Origin: Dendrosporobacter quercicolus
GTDB lineage: Bacteria; Bacillota; Negativicutes; DSM-1736; Dendrosporobacteraceae
Direction: 5' to 3'
Assembly: GCF_900104455.1 (NCBI RefSeq)
Contig: NZ_FNHB01000002.1
Span: forward strand, 372,001-436,000
Length of the DNA: 64,000 nucleotides
How positions within the stretch are numbered: the first letter of the stretch is position 1; each line of letters begins with the position of its first letter. This document shows, in pieces, positions 54,481-62,818 of the stretch. Made by a program: the position numbers and the translations under genes. Below the pieces are notes generated by a model. The model was not told the DNA's origin. It worked only from the letters and a program-made list of their open reading frames with translations, and searched no databases.

Positions 54481-54491
54481 TGGAGGCTATT

Positions 54492-55613
54492 ATGCGTAAT
54501 CTAGTTGCCCTTTTTACCGTGCTTATGCTGCTCAGCGGCATGCTGGCGCCGGTTGCCGCCGCGCCGTTCGCCGTTAGCCGGGTCAAGGATGTCGCCAAAG
54601 TCCAGGGAGTTCGTTCCAACCAGCTGGTCGGCTATGGCTTGGTTGTGGGGTTGGCTGGAACCGGGGATTCCAATAAAATACAGGAAACCATTCAGTCTAT
54701 TGCCAATATGCTGAAAACCTTTGGTATTGTATTAACCGCTGGGGATATATCTGATCTGAAAATGAAAAATGTCGCGGCGGCGGTGGTTACCGCTCAACTG
54801 CCGCCGTTTGCCAAACCGGGCGATACCATTGATATCACGGTATCCTCGATCGGTGATGCCAAAAGCCTGCAGGGCGGAACTTTGATTCAGACGCCGCTCC
54901 GGGCTGCCAACGGGCAGGTTTATGCGGTAGCCCAGGGGGCGGTGTCCACCGGCGGGTTTGCTGCCGGCGGCCGCAGCGGCAGCCAGCAGAAAAACTTTCC
55001 GACCGTAGGCACTACGCCGAACGGCGCTATTGTTGAACAGGATGTGCCGATGGAATTCAGTAATGAAGGAACCATCCGGCTGTCATTAAATCAACCTGAT
55101 TTTACCACTGCCAGCAGGATCAGTAATGCGATTGACGATCGTTTCGGCGGTATTTCCATTGCCCGCGATCCCGGTACGGTGGAAATCAGCATACCGGGAG
55201 CGTACCGCAATAATGTGGTTGGTTTTGTTGCTGCGGTGGAGGAACTGGCCGTGGCTCCCGACAATATTGCCAGGGTAATCGTGAACGAACGGACCGGTAC
55301 GGTTGTGATGGGCGGCAATGTGGCGATTGATGAAGTTGCAGTGGCTCAGGGCGGGCTGAATATTAAAATAACCAAAACAACAGACGTATCTCAGCCGCCG
55401 CCGTTCTCTTACGGCAATACCGAAACGACGACCAATACTGAGCTTGATGTTGAAGAGGAGGCCGGCAGCCTCATTGTATTGCCGGCGACGGCCAACGTCA
55501 GCGATGTGGTCAACTCGTTGAATGCGGTTGGCGCTACCCCGCGCGATATTATTTCTATCCTGCAGGCGATTAAGGCAGCCGGGGCGCTGCACGCCGATCT
55601 GCAGATTATCTGA
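54492..55613 (+). CDS. flgI: Flagellar P-ring protein FlgI
   Basis: Periplasmic ring subunit of 373 residues with a signal peptide to about residue 23. Motifs: RVKDVAKVQGVRSNQLVGYGLVVGLAGTGDS (given in part), KNVAAAVVTAQLPPFAKPGDTIDI and ARVIVNERTGTVVMGGNV, all normal for FlgI. ATG 54492 follows tggagg; the 5' in-frame ATG at 54480 overlaps flgH. Last residues LHADLQII are standard. Confidence 0.95.
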   Translation: MRNLVALFTVLMLLSGMLAPVAAAPFAVSRVKDVAKVQGVRSNQLVGYGLVVGLAGTGDSNKIQETIQSIANMLKTFGIVLTAGDISDLKMKNVAAAVVTAQLPPFAKPGDTIDITVSSIGDAKSLQGGTLIQTPLRAANGQVYAVAQGAVSTGGFAAGGRSGSQQKNFPTVGTTPNGAIVEQDVPMEFSNEGTIRLSLNQPDFTTASRISNAIDDRFGGISIARDPGTVEISIPGAYRNNVVGFVAAVEELAVAPDNIARVIVNERTGTVVMGGNVAIDEVAVAQGGLNIKITKTTDVSQPPPFSYGNTETTTNTELDVEEEAGSLIVLPATANVSDVVNSLNAVGATPRDIISILQAIKAAGALHADLQII

Positions 55614-55630
55614 CGGCAGGTGATGAACAT

Positions 55631-56005
55631 ATGCAAATAAACTCTATTGGGACAAAGTTTTTGATGAATCAATTCAATTCGGGGCAAGGCCAGGCAGACG
55701 GTGATTTTGCCGTTCAGCTTAAAGCTGCCGCCGCGGCAGGCGATGATCAGGATACAGCCAAGCTGAAAGCGGTCTGCCGGGATATGGAAGCCGTCTTTCT
55801 TAATCTGTTGCTCTCAAAAATGCGGGATACTGTACCCAAGTCGGGGCTGACGGGCAATTCTTCAGGTGAAGCCATCATGCAGTCAATGCTGGACAGTGAA
55901 ACCACTAAGAATATGTCTCAAGCTGGTGGAATGGGGTTGGCTGATATGCTTTACCGTCAGCTAACGGCAGCCAGCGGAGCGCAAAATAAAAGCCAGGCTC
56001 GCTAA
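55631..56005 (+). CDS. flgJ: FlgJ-type rod-binding protein without muramidase domain
   Basis: A 124-residue protein matching only the N-terminal rod-capping domain of FlgJ: KAVCRDMEAVFLNLLLSKMRDTVP (given in part) and SGEAIMQSMLDSETTKNMSQAGGMGLADMLYRQL (given in part). The peptidoglycan-hydrolase half of enterobacterial FlgJ is absent, as in many phyla, so another enzyme must open the wall. Last gene of the flg set; the stop lies in a terminator hairpin. Confidence 0.9.
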   Translation: MQINSIGTKFLMNQFNSGQGQADGDFAVQLKAAAAAGDDQDTAKLKAVCRDMEAVFLNLLLSKMRDTVPKSGLTGNSSGEAIMQSMLDSETTKNMSQAGGMGLADMLYRQLTAASGAQNKSQAR

Positions 56006-56014
56006 AGCCTGGCT
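55991..56014 (+). terminator. Terminator overlapping the end of flgJ
   Basis: Stem agccaggc/gcctggct with an 8-nt loop that holds the flgJ stop, followed by ttcgccttta. The T tract is short. Confidence 0.68.
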
Positions 56015-56101
56015 TTCGCCTTTATAGGGCGGAACACGCAGGCAGCCGGCCGGTCGCGGTGCAGGCTGTTTCCAATTTGGCCTTAACGGAGGATATAAAT
56101 A

Positions 56102-57517
56102 ATGAAAAAGATTTTGCTCGCGCTGTTTGTAACTTTCCTTATTGCCGTGTCCGCAACAGAGGCGGCGCCGGCGGCCCTGGTCAAGCAGGTCCGCTATAGC
56201 CAGACAGCACAGACGGTCCGTTTGGTATTTGACCTGGATCAGCTGCCTGATTATAAAATTTCGCTGACGGAGAACCCGGCGGCTTTGGTCATCGAATTTG
56301 CCGGCAAAGTGGATCAGGCTGTGTTGCCGGCAATGACTTTTTCCGATCCCGCGGTCAAGCGCCTGACTTTTGGCGGTACTTCGCCGGACGGGCTTAAGAT
56401 TGCTGTCGAACTGAATAGAGCGGTACTGTATAAGGCGTTTACTTTAACCGGACCCAATCGTCTGGTTGTCGACGTCATGAAGGAGTATGAGCAGAAGGTC
56501 CAGGAAGAGGTTGCACCCGGAGTGAAGCTTACCACGCTGCTGCGCGGCCGGCCGGAAGGGCCGATTGCCGCTTATCTTCTGGAGATTGAGCCGAAATCCG
56601 GCTGGGTTATCCAGCCGGTTTTATCCAACGATGCCATCGTGAATCTGGAAACAGTAAAATCAATGGCTGACCGCACGAAGGCAGTCGCCGCGGTGAATGC
56701 TTCTTATTTCAGCTTACATGGCGAACTGCTGGGTCTGACCAAAATCAATCACACAATCGTAAGTACCGGGGACTTGGCCAGAACGGCTTTGGGCATTATG
56801 CCGGATGGTCAGGCGATCATTGGCCCGGTTGAATACGAGGGAACCGTAGTACTGCCTGACGGCGCCAATTTTCCTGTTGCCGGTATCAATCAGAGACGCG
56901 GCCAGGACAGTCTGGTCGTGTACAATAGCTATTATGGCCCGGCCACGGATACCAATCAATATGGGGCGGAGTATGTGGTGAAACAGGATAAAGTCGTTTC
57001 GATTCATGTAAATAACACGCCCCTGGAACCTGACGGCATTGTACTGTCGGCGCACGGCGCAGCCGCTGATCAGCTGGCGAAGCTGCAGGTTGGCGATACG
57101 GTCAGGGTCTTTCAGACACTGGGGCCGGTCTGGGATAAAACCCTGCATGTGGTGGGCGCGGGGCCTGCGCTGGTTAAAAATAACAGTGTATATCTGTCGA
57201 CGAAAATTGAAAAATTCGGCGCTGATGTCGCCGGGGGCAGAGCGCCCCGGACGGCAGTGGGCATAACCGAGGACGGACATATCTTGCTGGCGGTTGTTGA
57301 TGGCCGCCAATATGGCAGTATGGGCTTTTCCTTATTGGAGCTGGCCCTGTTTATGCAGGAAGCCGGTGCCGTCCAGGCTATGAACCTGGACGGCGGCGGC
57401 TCCAGCGAGATGGTAGTTAATGGGAAGATTGTCAACAAGCCCTCCGACCGGCGTGAACGGCGGGTTGGCAGCGCCTTGACCGTAATGCCGGAATCGCCGA
57501 TTAAACTTGCCAATTGA
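56102..57517 (+). CDS. AMIN domain plus phosphodiester glycosidase-family protein
   Basis: A 471-residue exported protein (signal to about residue 21). Residues about 24-120 resemble an AMIN domain, which binds peptidoglycan (VRLVFDLDQLPDYKISL, LVIEFAGKVD). From about 200 to the end it matches the NAGPA/phosphodiester-glycosidase family: AVAAVNASYFSLHGELLG, GGRAPRTAVGITEDGHILLAVVDGRQ and MNLDGGGSSEMVVNGKIVNKPSD (given in part). Members may cleave phosphodiester-linked sugars on envelope polymers, but no substrate is known here. Lies between flagellar and Mla genes. Confidence 0.88.
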   Translation: MKKILLALFVTFLIAVSATEAAPAALVKQVRYSQTAQTVRLVFDLDQLPDYKISLTENPAALVIEFAGKVDQAVLPAMTFSDPAVKRLTFGGTSPDGLKIAVELNRAVLYKAFTLTGPNRLVVDVMKEYEQKVQEEVAPGVKLTTLLRGRPEGPIAAYLLEIEPKSGWVIQPVLSNDAIVNLETVKSMADRTKAVAAVNASYFSLHGELLGLTKINHTIVSTGDLARTALGIMPDGQAIIGPVEYEGTVVLPDGANFPVAGINQRRGQDSLVVYNSYYGPATDTNQYGAEYVVKQDKVVSIHVNNTPLEPDGIVLSAHGAAADQLAKLQVGDTVRVFQTLGPVWDKTLHVVGAGPALVKNNSVYLSTKIEKFGADVAGGRAPRTAVGITEDGHILLAVVDGRQYGSMGFSLLELALFMQEAGAVQAMNLDGGGSSEMVVNGKIVNKPSDRRERRVGSALTVMPESPIKLAN

Positions 57518-57558
57518 CATTTATCCTGTATAATTAAAGGTAGCAGGGGGTGTTAATT

Positions 57559-57864
57559 ATGCTTCATCGCAAAACAATATTGGTAATCACACTTGTACTG
57601 GTTGCGGCTTTGGGCATTTGGACGGTTTCCGCCAATGCGCTCATTGACCAGAAAGCAGTATTGTCAGGTAAAGTCACATCGGTAGTGCCGGCCGGCGCAA
57701 CCGTACGGGAAGGCGACATACTGGTTCGCATTGACACAATCACCGGTGGTCAGCCGGCGGCGCGGGCTACCAATGATGGTATAGTGAAAGAAGTTTTGGT
57801 TAAAAATGGCGACAGCATTCGCAGCGGCGCTGTTGTAGTAAGAATTGAAACAACGCGTAAATGA
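57559..57864 (+). CDS. Small exported lipoyl/biotinyl-fold protein
   Basis: A 101-residue protein with an N-terminal helix or signal (about 6-26) and a single barrel-sandwich domain: GKVTSVVPAGATVREGDILVRID and GIVKEVLVKNGDSIRSGAVVVRIE are the two half-repeats. The loop between them lacks the Lys of true biotin or lipoyl carriers, so it is more like the domain of HlyD-type adaptors. ATG 57559 is 8 nt after agcaggggg. Its stop overlaps the preceding frame of the S55-type gene. Partner and role unknown. Confidence 0.72.
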   Translation: MLHRKTILVITLVLVAALGIWTVSANALIDQKAVLSGKVTSVVPAGATVREGDILVRIDTITGGQPAARATNDGIVKEVLVKNGDSIRSGAVVVRIETTRK

Positions 57865-57881
57865 GGGAGAGGATGGTCTGT

Positions 57882-59660
57882 TTGTCAAAGTTAGTAAAGC
57901 AGTTCCTGGCGCTGCTCATCGTGTTCCTGGTGTTTCCGGCTGCTGCCGGCAATGCGGCCGCCGCCGGTTTTATACCGGTGAATCAGATTAAGCCCGGCAT
58001 GCAGGGCATTGCCAAGACTGTGATTGCAGGCGCTAAAATTGAAGAATTTGGCGTTGAGGTATTAGGGATAATGAATAACAAGGGACCATCCGGAGACTTG
58101 ATTCTTGTCCGTACATATGGCGATGTAATTGACCGCACCGGCGGGATTGTCCAGGGAATGAGCGGCAGTCCGGTCTATATTGACGGCAAGCTGGCAGGCG
58201 CTATTGCTTACGGCTGGCCGCTCAGTGATCATCGTATCGGCATGGTTACGCCAATTGGCGATATGTTGAAGCTTTGGGAAGCGCCTGATCCCAAAAACAA
58301 CCGGGTGTTTAAGCAGGTCGATATCAGCGCCGATTTTGAGGCCATGGCCACGCCGGTAATGGCGGCTGGTTTTACCGAACCGGCCTTAAAAATGCTGGCA
58401 GATAAACTTAAACCATTAAATATGGTGCCTTACGCCGTTGGCGGTATGCCGGACGGAACGGACTTCGGGCCGCTTGAACCAGGCAGCGCTGTTGGCCTGG
58501 AATTAATTCGCGGCGATCTTAGCCTGAGCGCCCTGGGGACGGTTACCTATGTTGAAAATGACAAAGTGCTGGCTTTTGGCCATCCGTTTTTACGTAAAGG
58601 CAATACCAGCTACTTTTTGACAAATGCGTATATTTTTACCGCAGTTGACGCCTTGGAGAGCGGCTTTAAAGTCGGCGCTACCGGTGAGGCACTGGGGTTA
58701 ATTAATCAGGATCGCAGCGCCGGCATTGCTGGACAGCTGAACAAGTATCCCAGCGTTGTGCCGGTACGGATTAAGGTAACCGATGAACAGCTGGGCCAGA
58801 CCAAGGATTTTGCCGTACAGATCGTGGATGATGAGCAATTGGCTCCGGCATTATCGGCTTCGGCGGTTTTCAATGCCGTTGACAGAACGATGGACCGGGC
58901 CGGCGCCGGCACCGCCAAAGTCAGCTTCGAAATTATGGCCCGGGATATGCCGGGCGAAGTAATCAAAAGAGAGAATATGTTTTATAGTCCCGCCAGCATT
59001 GGCGAGATTACGGTTGCTGAATTTTTTGAGGCCATGAGTTTGCTGTCCAACAATAATTACAATCCGGTGGAAATTATGGATGTCAAGGTAAATATTGTGG
59101 TTAGCGAGGAACGCCGGACGGCATCCATTATTGAAGCCCATCCGGTAACCCCATCCGCCAAGCCTGGCGATACGGTCACCTTGGCAGTTAAACTTAAACC
59201 TTATCGCGGCGAGCCGACGACCAGGATGGTTCCTTTTGTGGTGCCGCCGAATCAGCCTGAAGGCCCGTTGATGCTGGTCGTGCGCGGCGGGGGACTGGTT
59301 CCGGTGACGCAGCTGTTGCTAAAGCAGCAAGGCATTGATTTAACGCAGGGCCAGGACCGGAATAAACCGTTCGCCGATGTTCTCAAGGAGTTCCAGGAGC
59401 ATGACCGCAACAATGACCTTGTTGTGGAAATCATGGAATTCAATCCCGGCGAGGTACAACAGCAGGCTGGCGCTGCAGCAGCCGGCCCCGAATCTAATTT
59501 GACCGGTTCGCAGCTTAAGCCGGAGCAGCTGCCTATGGCTGAGGAAAGCCCGGCAGCCCAGGCGTTGGCGAAGGAGAAAGCCAAAACCTGCTTTGCGACG
59601 GATTACATTGTGGATAACGATACACAGGTGATACTGAATATCCAAAAATTGAACGAGTAG
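57882..59660 (+). CDS. SpoIVB peptidase S55-type secreted protein
   Basis: A 592-residue exported protein from a TTG at 57882 (gagggagagg 9 nt upstream; ATG 57873 abuts that site). A signal peptide reaches about residue 28. The S55-like serine motif TGGIVQGMSGSPVY (S94) is followed by GKLAGAIAY, as in SpoIVB. The strand with the candidate catalytic His, TYVENDKVLAFGHPF (H234), comes after the serine, the reverse of Bacillus SpoIVB by my memory. Residues 330-520 look like Ig/beta domains, then an Ala/Gly linker. SpoIVB itself is a sporulation signalling protease; this larger relative sits by Mla genes and may act in the envelope. Confidence 0.8.
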   Translation: MSKLVKQFLALLIVFLVFPAAAGNAAAAGFIPVNQIKPGMQGIAKTVIAGAKIEEFGVEVLGIMNNKGPSGDLILVRTYGDVIDRTGGIVQGMSGSPVYIDGKLAGAIAYGWPLSDHRIGMVTPIGDMLKLWEAPDPKNNRVFKQVDISADFEAMATPVMAAGFTEPALKMLADKLKPLNMVPYAVGGMPDGTDFGPLEPGSAVGLELIRGDLSLSALGTVTYVENDKVLAFGHPFLRKGNTSYFLTNAYIFTAVDALESGFKVGATGEALGLINQDRSAGIAGQLNKYPSVVPVRIKVTDEQLGQTKDFAVQIVDDEQLAPALSASAVFNAVDRTMDRAGAGTAKVSFEIMARDMPGEVIKRENMFYSPASIGEITVAEFFEAMSLLSNNNYNPVEIMDVKVNIVVSEERRTASIIEAHPVTPSAKPGDTVTLAVKLKPYRGEPTTRMVPFVVPPNQPEGPLMLVVRGGGLVPVTQLLLKQQGIDLTQGQDRNKPFADVLKEFQEHDRNNDLVVEIMEFNPGEVQQQAGAAAAGPESNLTGSQLKPEQLPMAEESPAAQALAKEKAKTCFATDYIVDNDTQVILNIQKLNE

Positions 59661-59693
59661 ATCGTCAACCTTAAACTGTGCGTATAGCGCCAA
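59658..59693 (+). repeat. 37-bp repeat, copy 2
   Basis: tagatcgtcaaccttaaact through gcgtatagcgccaa, matching 33959-33995. Here the repeat begins at the stop codon of the S55-type gene. Confidence 0.7.
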
Positions 59694-59700
59694 CCAGCCC

Positions 59701-59736
59701 CAGCCCCGGTCTTACGGCGGCCGGGGCTGAATTTTT
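59701..59736 (+). terminator. Intrinsic terminator before the mla operon
   Basis: Stem cagccccgg/ccggggctg (59701-59709, 59721-59729), then aattttt. Confidence 0.85.
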
Positions 59737-59876
59737 GCCTCGGTGAATTTGACGGTTAGACGCTGCTTGCAGATAATGGCAGGATAAAATCCGGCCATAA
59801 AGCAGGGAACAGGCTGAAAATATTGAATATCTTAAATTTACACCGCTTTCATAAAATAATGAGTAGGAGATGGACA

Positions 59877-60647
59877 ATGCTTGCAGCTTATCTGGAAAAA
59901 GTTGGCCGCTGGGTCATTCACGGCCTGGAAAAATGCGGCAGAGTCGTTCTGTTATTGAATGATCCGGCGCTCTGGCGGCGACGGCCCAACGCCCGGCATG
60001 TCTTGCATCAGATGTCTCATTTGGGGGCTGATTCCCTGCCGATTGTCATGCTGACCATTTTATTCACCGGCATGGTAATGACAGTGCAAATTGCCCAGGA
60101 ATTTATCAAATATGGCGCACAATCGTCCGTTGGCGGCATCATTGCCATTGCTATGGGCCGCGAATTGGCTCCGGTGCTCACCGGAGTGGTCGTGGCCGGC
60201 CGGGTGGGAGCGGCGATAACCGCTGAAATAGGTTCAATGAAGGTTACCGAGCAGATCGACGCCCTGCGGGTAATGGCAATCAGCCCGATTGCCTATCTGG
60301 TTGTTCCCCGCCTGATTGCCTGTATGGTCATGCTGCCTTTGCTGGTGGTCTTTGCCGATGTGATCGGGACAATTGGCGGCTATCTCGTAGCCACTGTATA
60401 TTCCGGCATTGGCTCGTTTACCTTTCTGCAGTCAATTAAGGTGTTCGCGGTAGTCAACGATGTTACCGGCGGTTTGGTCAAGGCCGCCGTGTTTGGCGGC
60501 ATTATTGCAATTGTCGGCTGTTATAAAGGCCTCAATGCACCGGGCGGGGCCGAAGGTGTAGGCAAGGCCACGACCGGTTCGGTTGTCAGTTCAATCATGC
60601 TTATTTTTGCCGCTAATTACTTTTTATCACTGTTGTTATACCGTTAA
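59877..60647 (+). CDS. mlaE: MlaE permease of a phospholipid transport system
   Basis: Inner-membrane permease of 256 residues that moves phospholipids between inner and outer membranes. Start at ATG 59877 (gtaggag 8 nt upstream); an ATG at 59823 is in frame. Motifs: [55 protein letters not shown] (given in part) and [31 protein letters not shown] (given in part), the MlaE core. Six helices. mlaF follows 10 nt later. Confidence 0.95.
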   Translation: MLAAYLEKVGRWVIHGLEKCGRVVLLLNDPALWRRRPNARHVLHQMSHLGADSLPIVMLTILFTGMVMTVQIAQEFIKYGAQSSVGGIIAIAMGRELAPVLTGVVVAGRVGAAITAEIGSMKVTEQIDALRVMAISPIAYLVVPRLIACMVMLPLLVVFADVIGTIGGYLVATVYSGIGSFTFLQSIKVFAVVNDVTGGLVKAAVFGGIIAIVGCYKGLNAPGGAEGVGKATTGSVVSSIMLIFAANYFLSLLLYR

Positions 60648-60657
60648 GAGGTGGGCT

Positions 60658-61425
60658 ATGATCAGACTTTCTAATATCAGCATGAATTATCAGGGGAAAC
60701 AAATTTTGGAAAACATCAATCTGGAGATCGCCGCCGGCGAGACAATGGTCATTATTGGACCCAGCGGTTCAGGCAAAAGTACGCTGCTCAGGCTGATTGT
60801 CGGTCTGATTAAACCAACCGGCGGGGAGATTTGGATTGACGGGCAGGCAACCGCCGGCTTGTCTGAAGACGAGCTTAACCGGATCAGACTGCGGATGGGA
60901 ATGGTGTTCCAATACTCCGCTTTATTCGACTCAATGAGTGTCGGCGATAACGTTGCTTTTGGCTTGCGTCAGCACACCACTATGACTGAAGCTGAAATTG
61001 CCAGAGTGGTCAATCGGAAACTGCGGATGGTAGGCTTGTTTGGCAAGGAAAACGTCATGCCCAATGAGTTGTCGGGCGGCATGAAAAAACGGGTAAGCTT
61101 AGCCCGGGCGATTGCCGCCAACCCCCAGATTGTGCTGTATGATGAGCCGACAGCCGGACTCGACCCCATTATGTCCGGCAAGATTGACCGGTTAATTACC
61201 AGCACCAAACGGATTATGGGGGTTACCTCGGTTGTTGTTACCCATCACATGTCCAGCGCTTTTAACATCGCCGACCGGATCGCCATGATTTATGGCGGCC
61301 AAATAATTGCAATCGGCACAGTTGAAGAGATAAAAGGTTCCGACAATCCTATTGTCCAGCAATTTATTCATGGCGAAAAAAAACCAGGTCTAATAGCGCG
61401 AAGGAGGTTAAAAGCAGGATGTTAA
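60658..61425 (+). CDS. mlaF: MlaF ATPase
   Basis: Cytosolic ATPase of 255 residues. Walker [10 protein letters not shown] (34-42), Q loop MVFQYSALF, signature LSGGM, Walker [14 protein letters not shown] and [16 protein letters not shown] are typical of MlaF. ATG 60658 follows agaggtggg; its end overlaps mlaD by 7 nt. MlaB, the usual STAS subunit of the E. coli complex, is not encoded in this cluster. Confidence 0.95.
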   Translation: MIRLSNISMNYQGKQILENINLEIAAGETMVIIGPSGSGKSTLLRLIVGLIKPTGGEIWIDGQATAGLSEDELNRIRLRMGMVFQYSALFDSMSVGDNVAFGLRQHTTMTEAEIARVVNRKLRMVGLFGKENVMPNELSGGMKKRVSLARAIAANPQIVLYDEPTAGLDPIMSGKIDRLITSTKRIMGVTSVVVTHHMSSAFNIADRIAMIYGGQIIAIGTVEEIKGSDNPIVQQFIHGEKKPGLIARRRLKAGC

Positions 61426-62693
61426 GCACTGAGGCCAAAGTTGGCTCAATTACGATCGTGGCAATAGCGTTGCTGACCTATATGATTATTCATTTGGGGG
61501 GCTTTGCTTTTCGCGATCAAGGCTATCCGGTTCATGCTGTATTTAACCAGGTCAACGGTCTGAAGGAAGGAAATCTTGTACGTTATGCCGGCGTTGATAT
61601 CGGCAAAGTAAACGCAGTACAGATGATTCCGTCCGGCGTTCAGGTGACAATGCTGATTCATACGGGAACGAAAATTCCGGAAACAGCCAGATTCAGCATT
61701 GGAACTGATGGGTTGCTGGGGGAAAAGTATATTGATATTGCACCGCCCCGGGAGCCTTCAGGCGTGCTGGCGCCCGGCGCAACCGTGCGGGGCGAAAATA
61801 TTCAGGGGCTGGATCAGATGGTGGCGACCGCCGATCAGGTACTGCATGATGTGCAGAAGCTGGTCAATTCGCTGAATGAAGTTTTTGGCGATGAAACGTT
61901 TAAGGCTTCACTCAAAGAAAGTGTGGTCAACACCAGGGCAATTACCGCTAATCTCAATGCTATGAGCGCAGCGATGGCCAGAATGGCGGTAAATAATGAG
62001 GCCGATATCCAGGCAATGGTAAGCAATCTGGAGGTAATGTCCGCCAGTCTCCGGTCTGTGGCCGCCAGGGTGGATAAGATGATTGACGGGGTGGACAACA
62101 ATGGGCAGACGGCCAGAGACTTGCGGGAAACCATTGGCAATCTTCACAGCACCAGCGTCCGGGTGGAAAACATGGCTGCAGCGCTGGAGGGCATTGTAAG
62201 CGATCCGGCTACTGCCGAAAACATTAAGGAAACGCTGAAGAACGCCCGTTCAGTTTCGGCCAAGGCCGACCGGATGTTGACGAAAGTGACTGATATCAAG
62301 GCCGAGACCGGCGTTGAAATGTTATATGATTCCGACTCCGGCAATTACAGCACCAACGCTGAGGTGCGACTTCATACTTCACCGCGGGATTTTGCCGTCA
62401 TCGGCGTAAATGATATTGGCCAGGATTCTAAAACCAATCTTCAGTTTGGCACAGGCACCGATAAACTGGCCGGCCGGGCCGGAATCATTGACAGTAAGGC
62501 CGGCGTTGGCATTGATTCGAGCCTGGGGAAACAGCTGAAACTGTCTTTGGATGTTTATGACCCTAATGATGTAAGGGTTAAGCTGCGTACACAGTATCGG
62601 TTAGCGCCCGATCTATTTGTGGTGGCTCAGGCCAATAATATGAATAAAGACGAGGACAACAATACCTATATTGGCATCAGGCGCAATTTTTAA
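61419..62693 (+). CDS. mlaD: MlaD with C-terminal beta-rich extension
   Basis: MCE-domain lipid-binding protein, 424 residues, more than twice E. coli MlaD. One inner-membrane helix (about 9-26), one MCE domain (about 36-120: [24 protein letters not shown] (given in part), [13 protein letters not shown]), a long helical stretch (130-295), then about 130 residues of alternating short strands ending in Phe (GIRRNF), like an outer-membrane barrel. Veillonella parvula MlaD has been reported with such a fused barrel forming a bridge across the envelope. The same arrangement is likely here, so no separate MlaA/MlaC is needed. Confidence 0.9.
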   Translation: MLSTEAKVGSITIVAIALLTYMIIHLGGFAFRDQGYPVHAVFNQVNGLKEGNLVRYAGVDIGKVNAVQMIPSGVQVTMLIHTGTKIPETARFSIGTDGLLGEKYIDIAPPREPSGVLAPGATVRGENIQGLDQMVATADQVLHDVQKLVNSLNEVFGDETFKASLKESVVNTRAITANLNAMSAAMARMAVNNEADIQAMVSNLEVMSASLRSVAARVDKMIDGVDNNGQTARDLRETIGNLHSTSVRVENMAAALEGIVSDPATAENIKETLKNARSVSAKADRMLTKVTDIKAETGVEMLYDSDSGNYSTNAEVRLHTSPRDFAVIGVNDIGQDSKTNLQFGTGTDKLAGRAGIIDSKAGVGIDSSLGKQLKLSLDVYDPNDVRVKLRTQYRLAPDLFVVAQANNMNKDEDNNTYIGIRRNF

Positions 62694-62728
62694 GTAAGCT
62701 AAATACCATAAATCCGACACGCTTTTTA

Positions 62729-62757
62729 TTGACACTGGAAAAAGCAAATACTATAAT
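62729..62757 (+). promoter_or_regulatory. Consensus promoter of tolC
   Basis: TTGACA (62729-62734), 17 nt, TATAAT (62752-62757): a perfect consensus pair, so tolC need not depend on mla transcription. Confidence 0.88.
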
Positions 62758-62818
62758 GAAATGGAAGTGACTACATAGTCAACAAAGTTTCATTTGCATT
62801 CATCGAGGAGGAAATACA

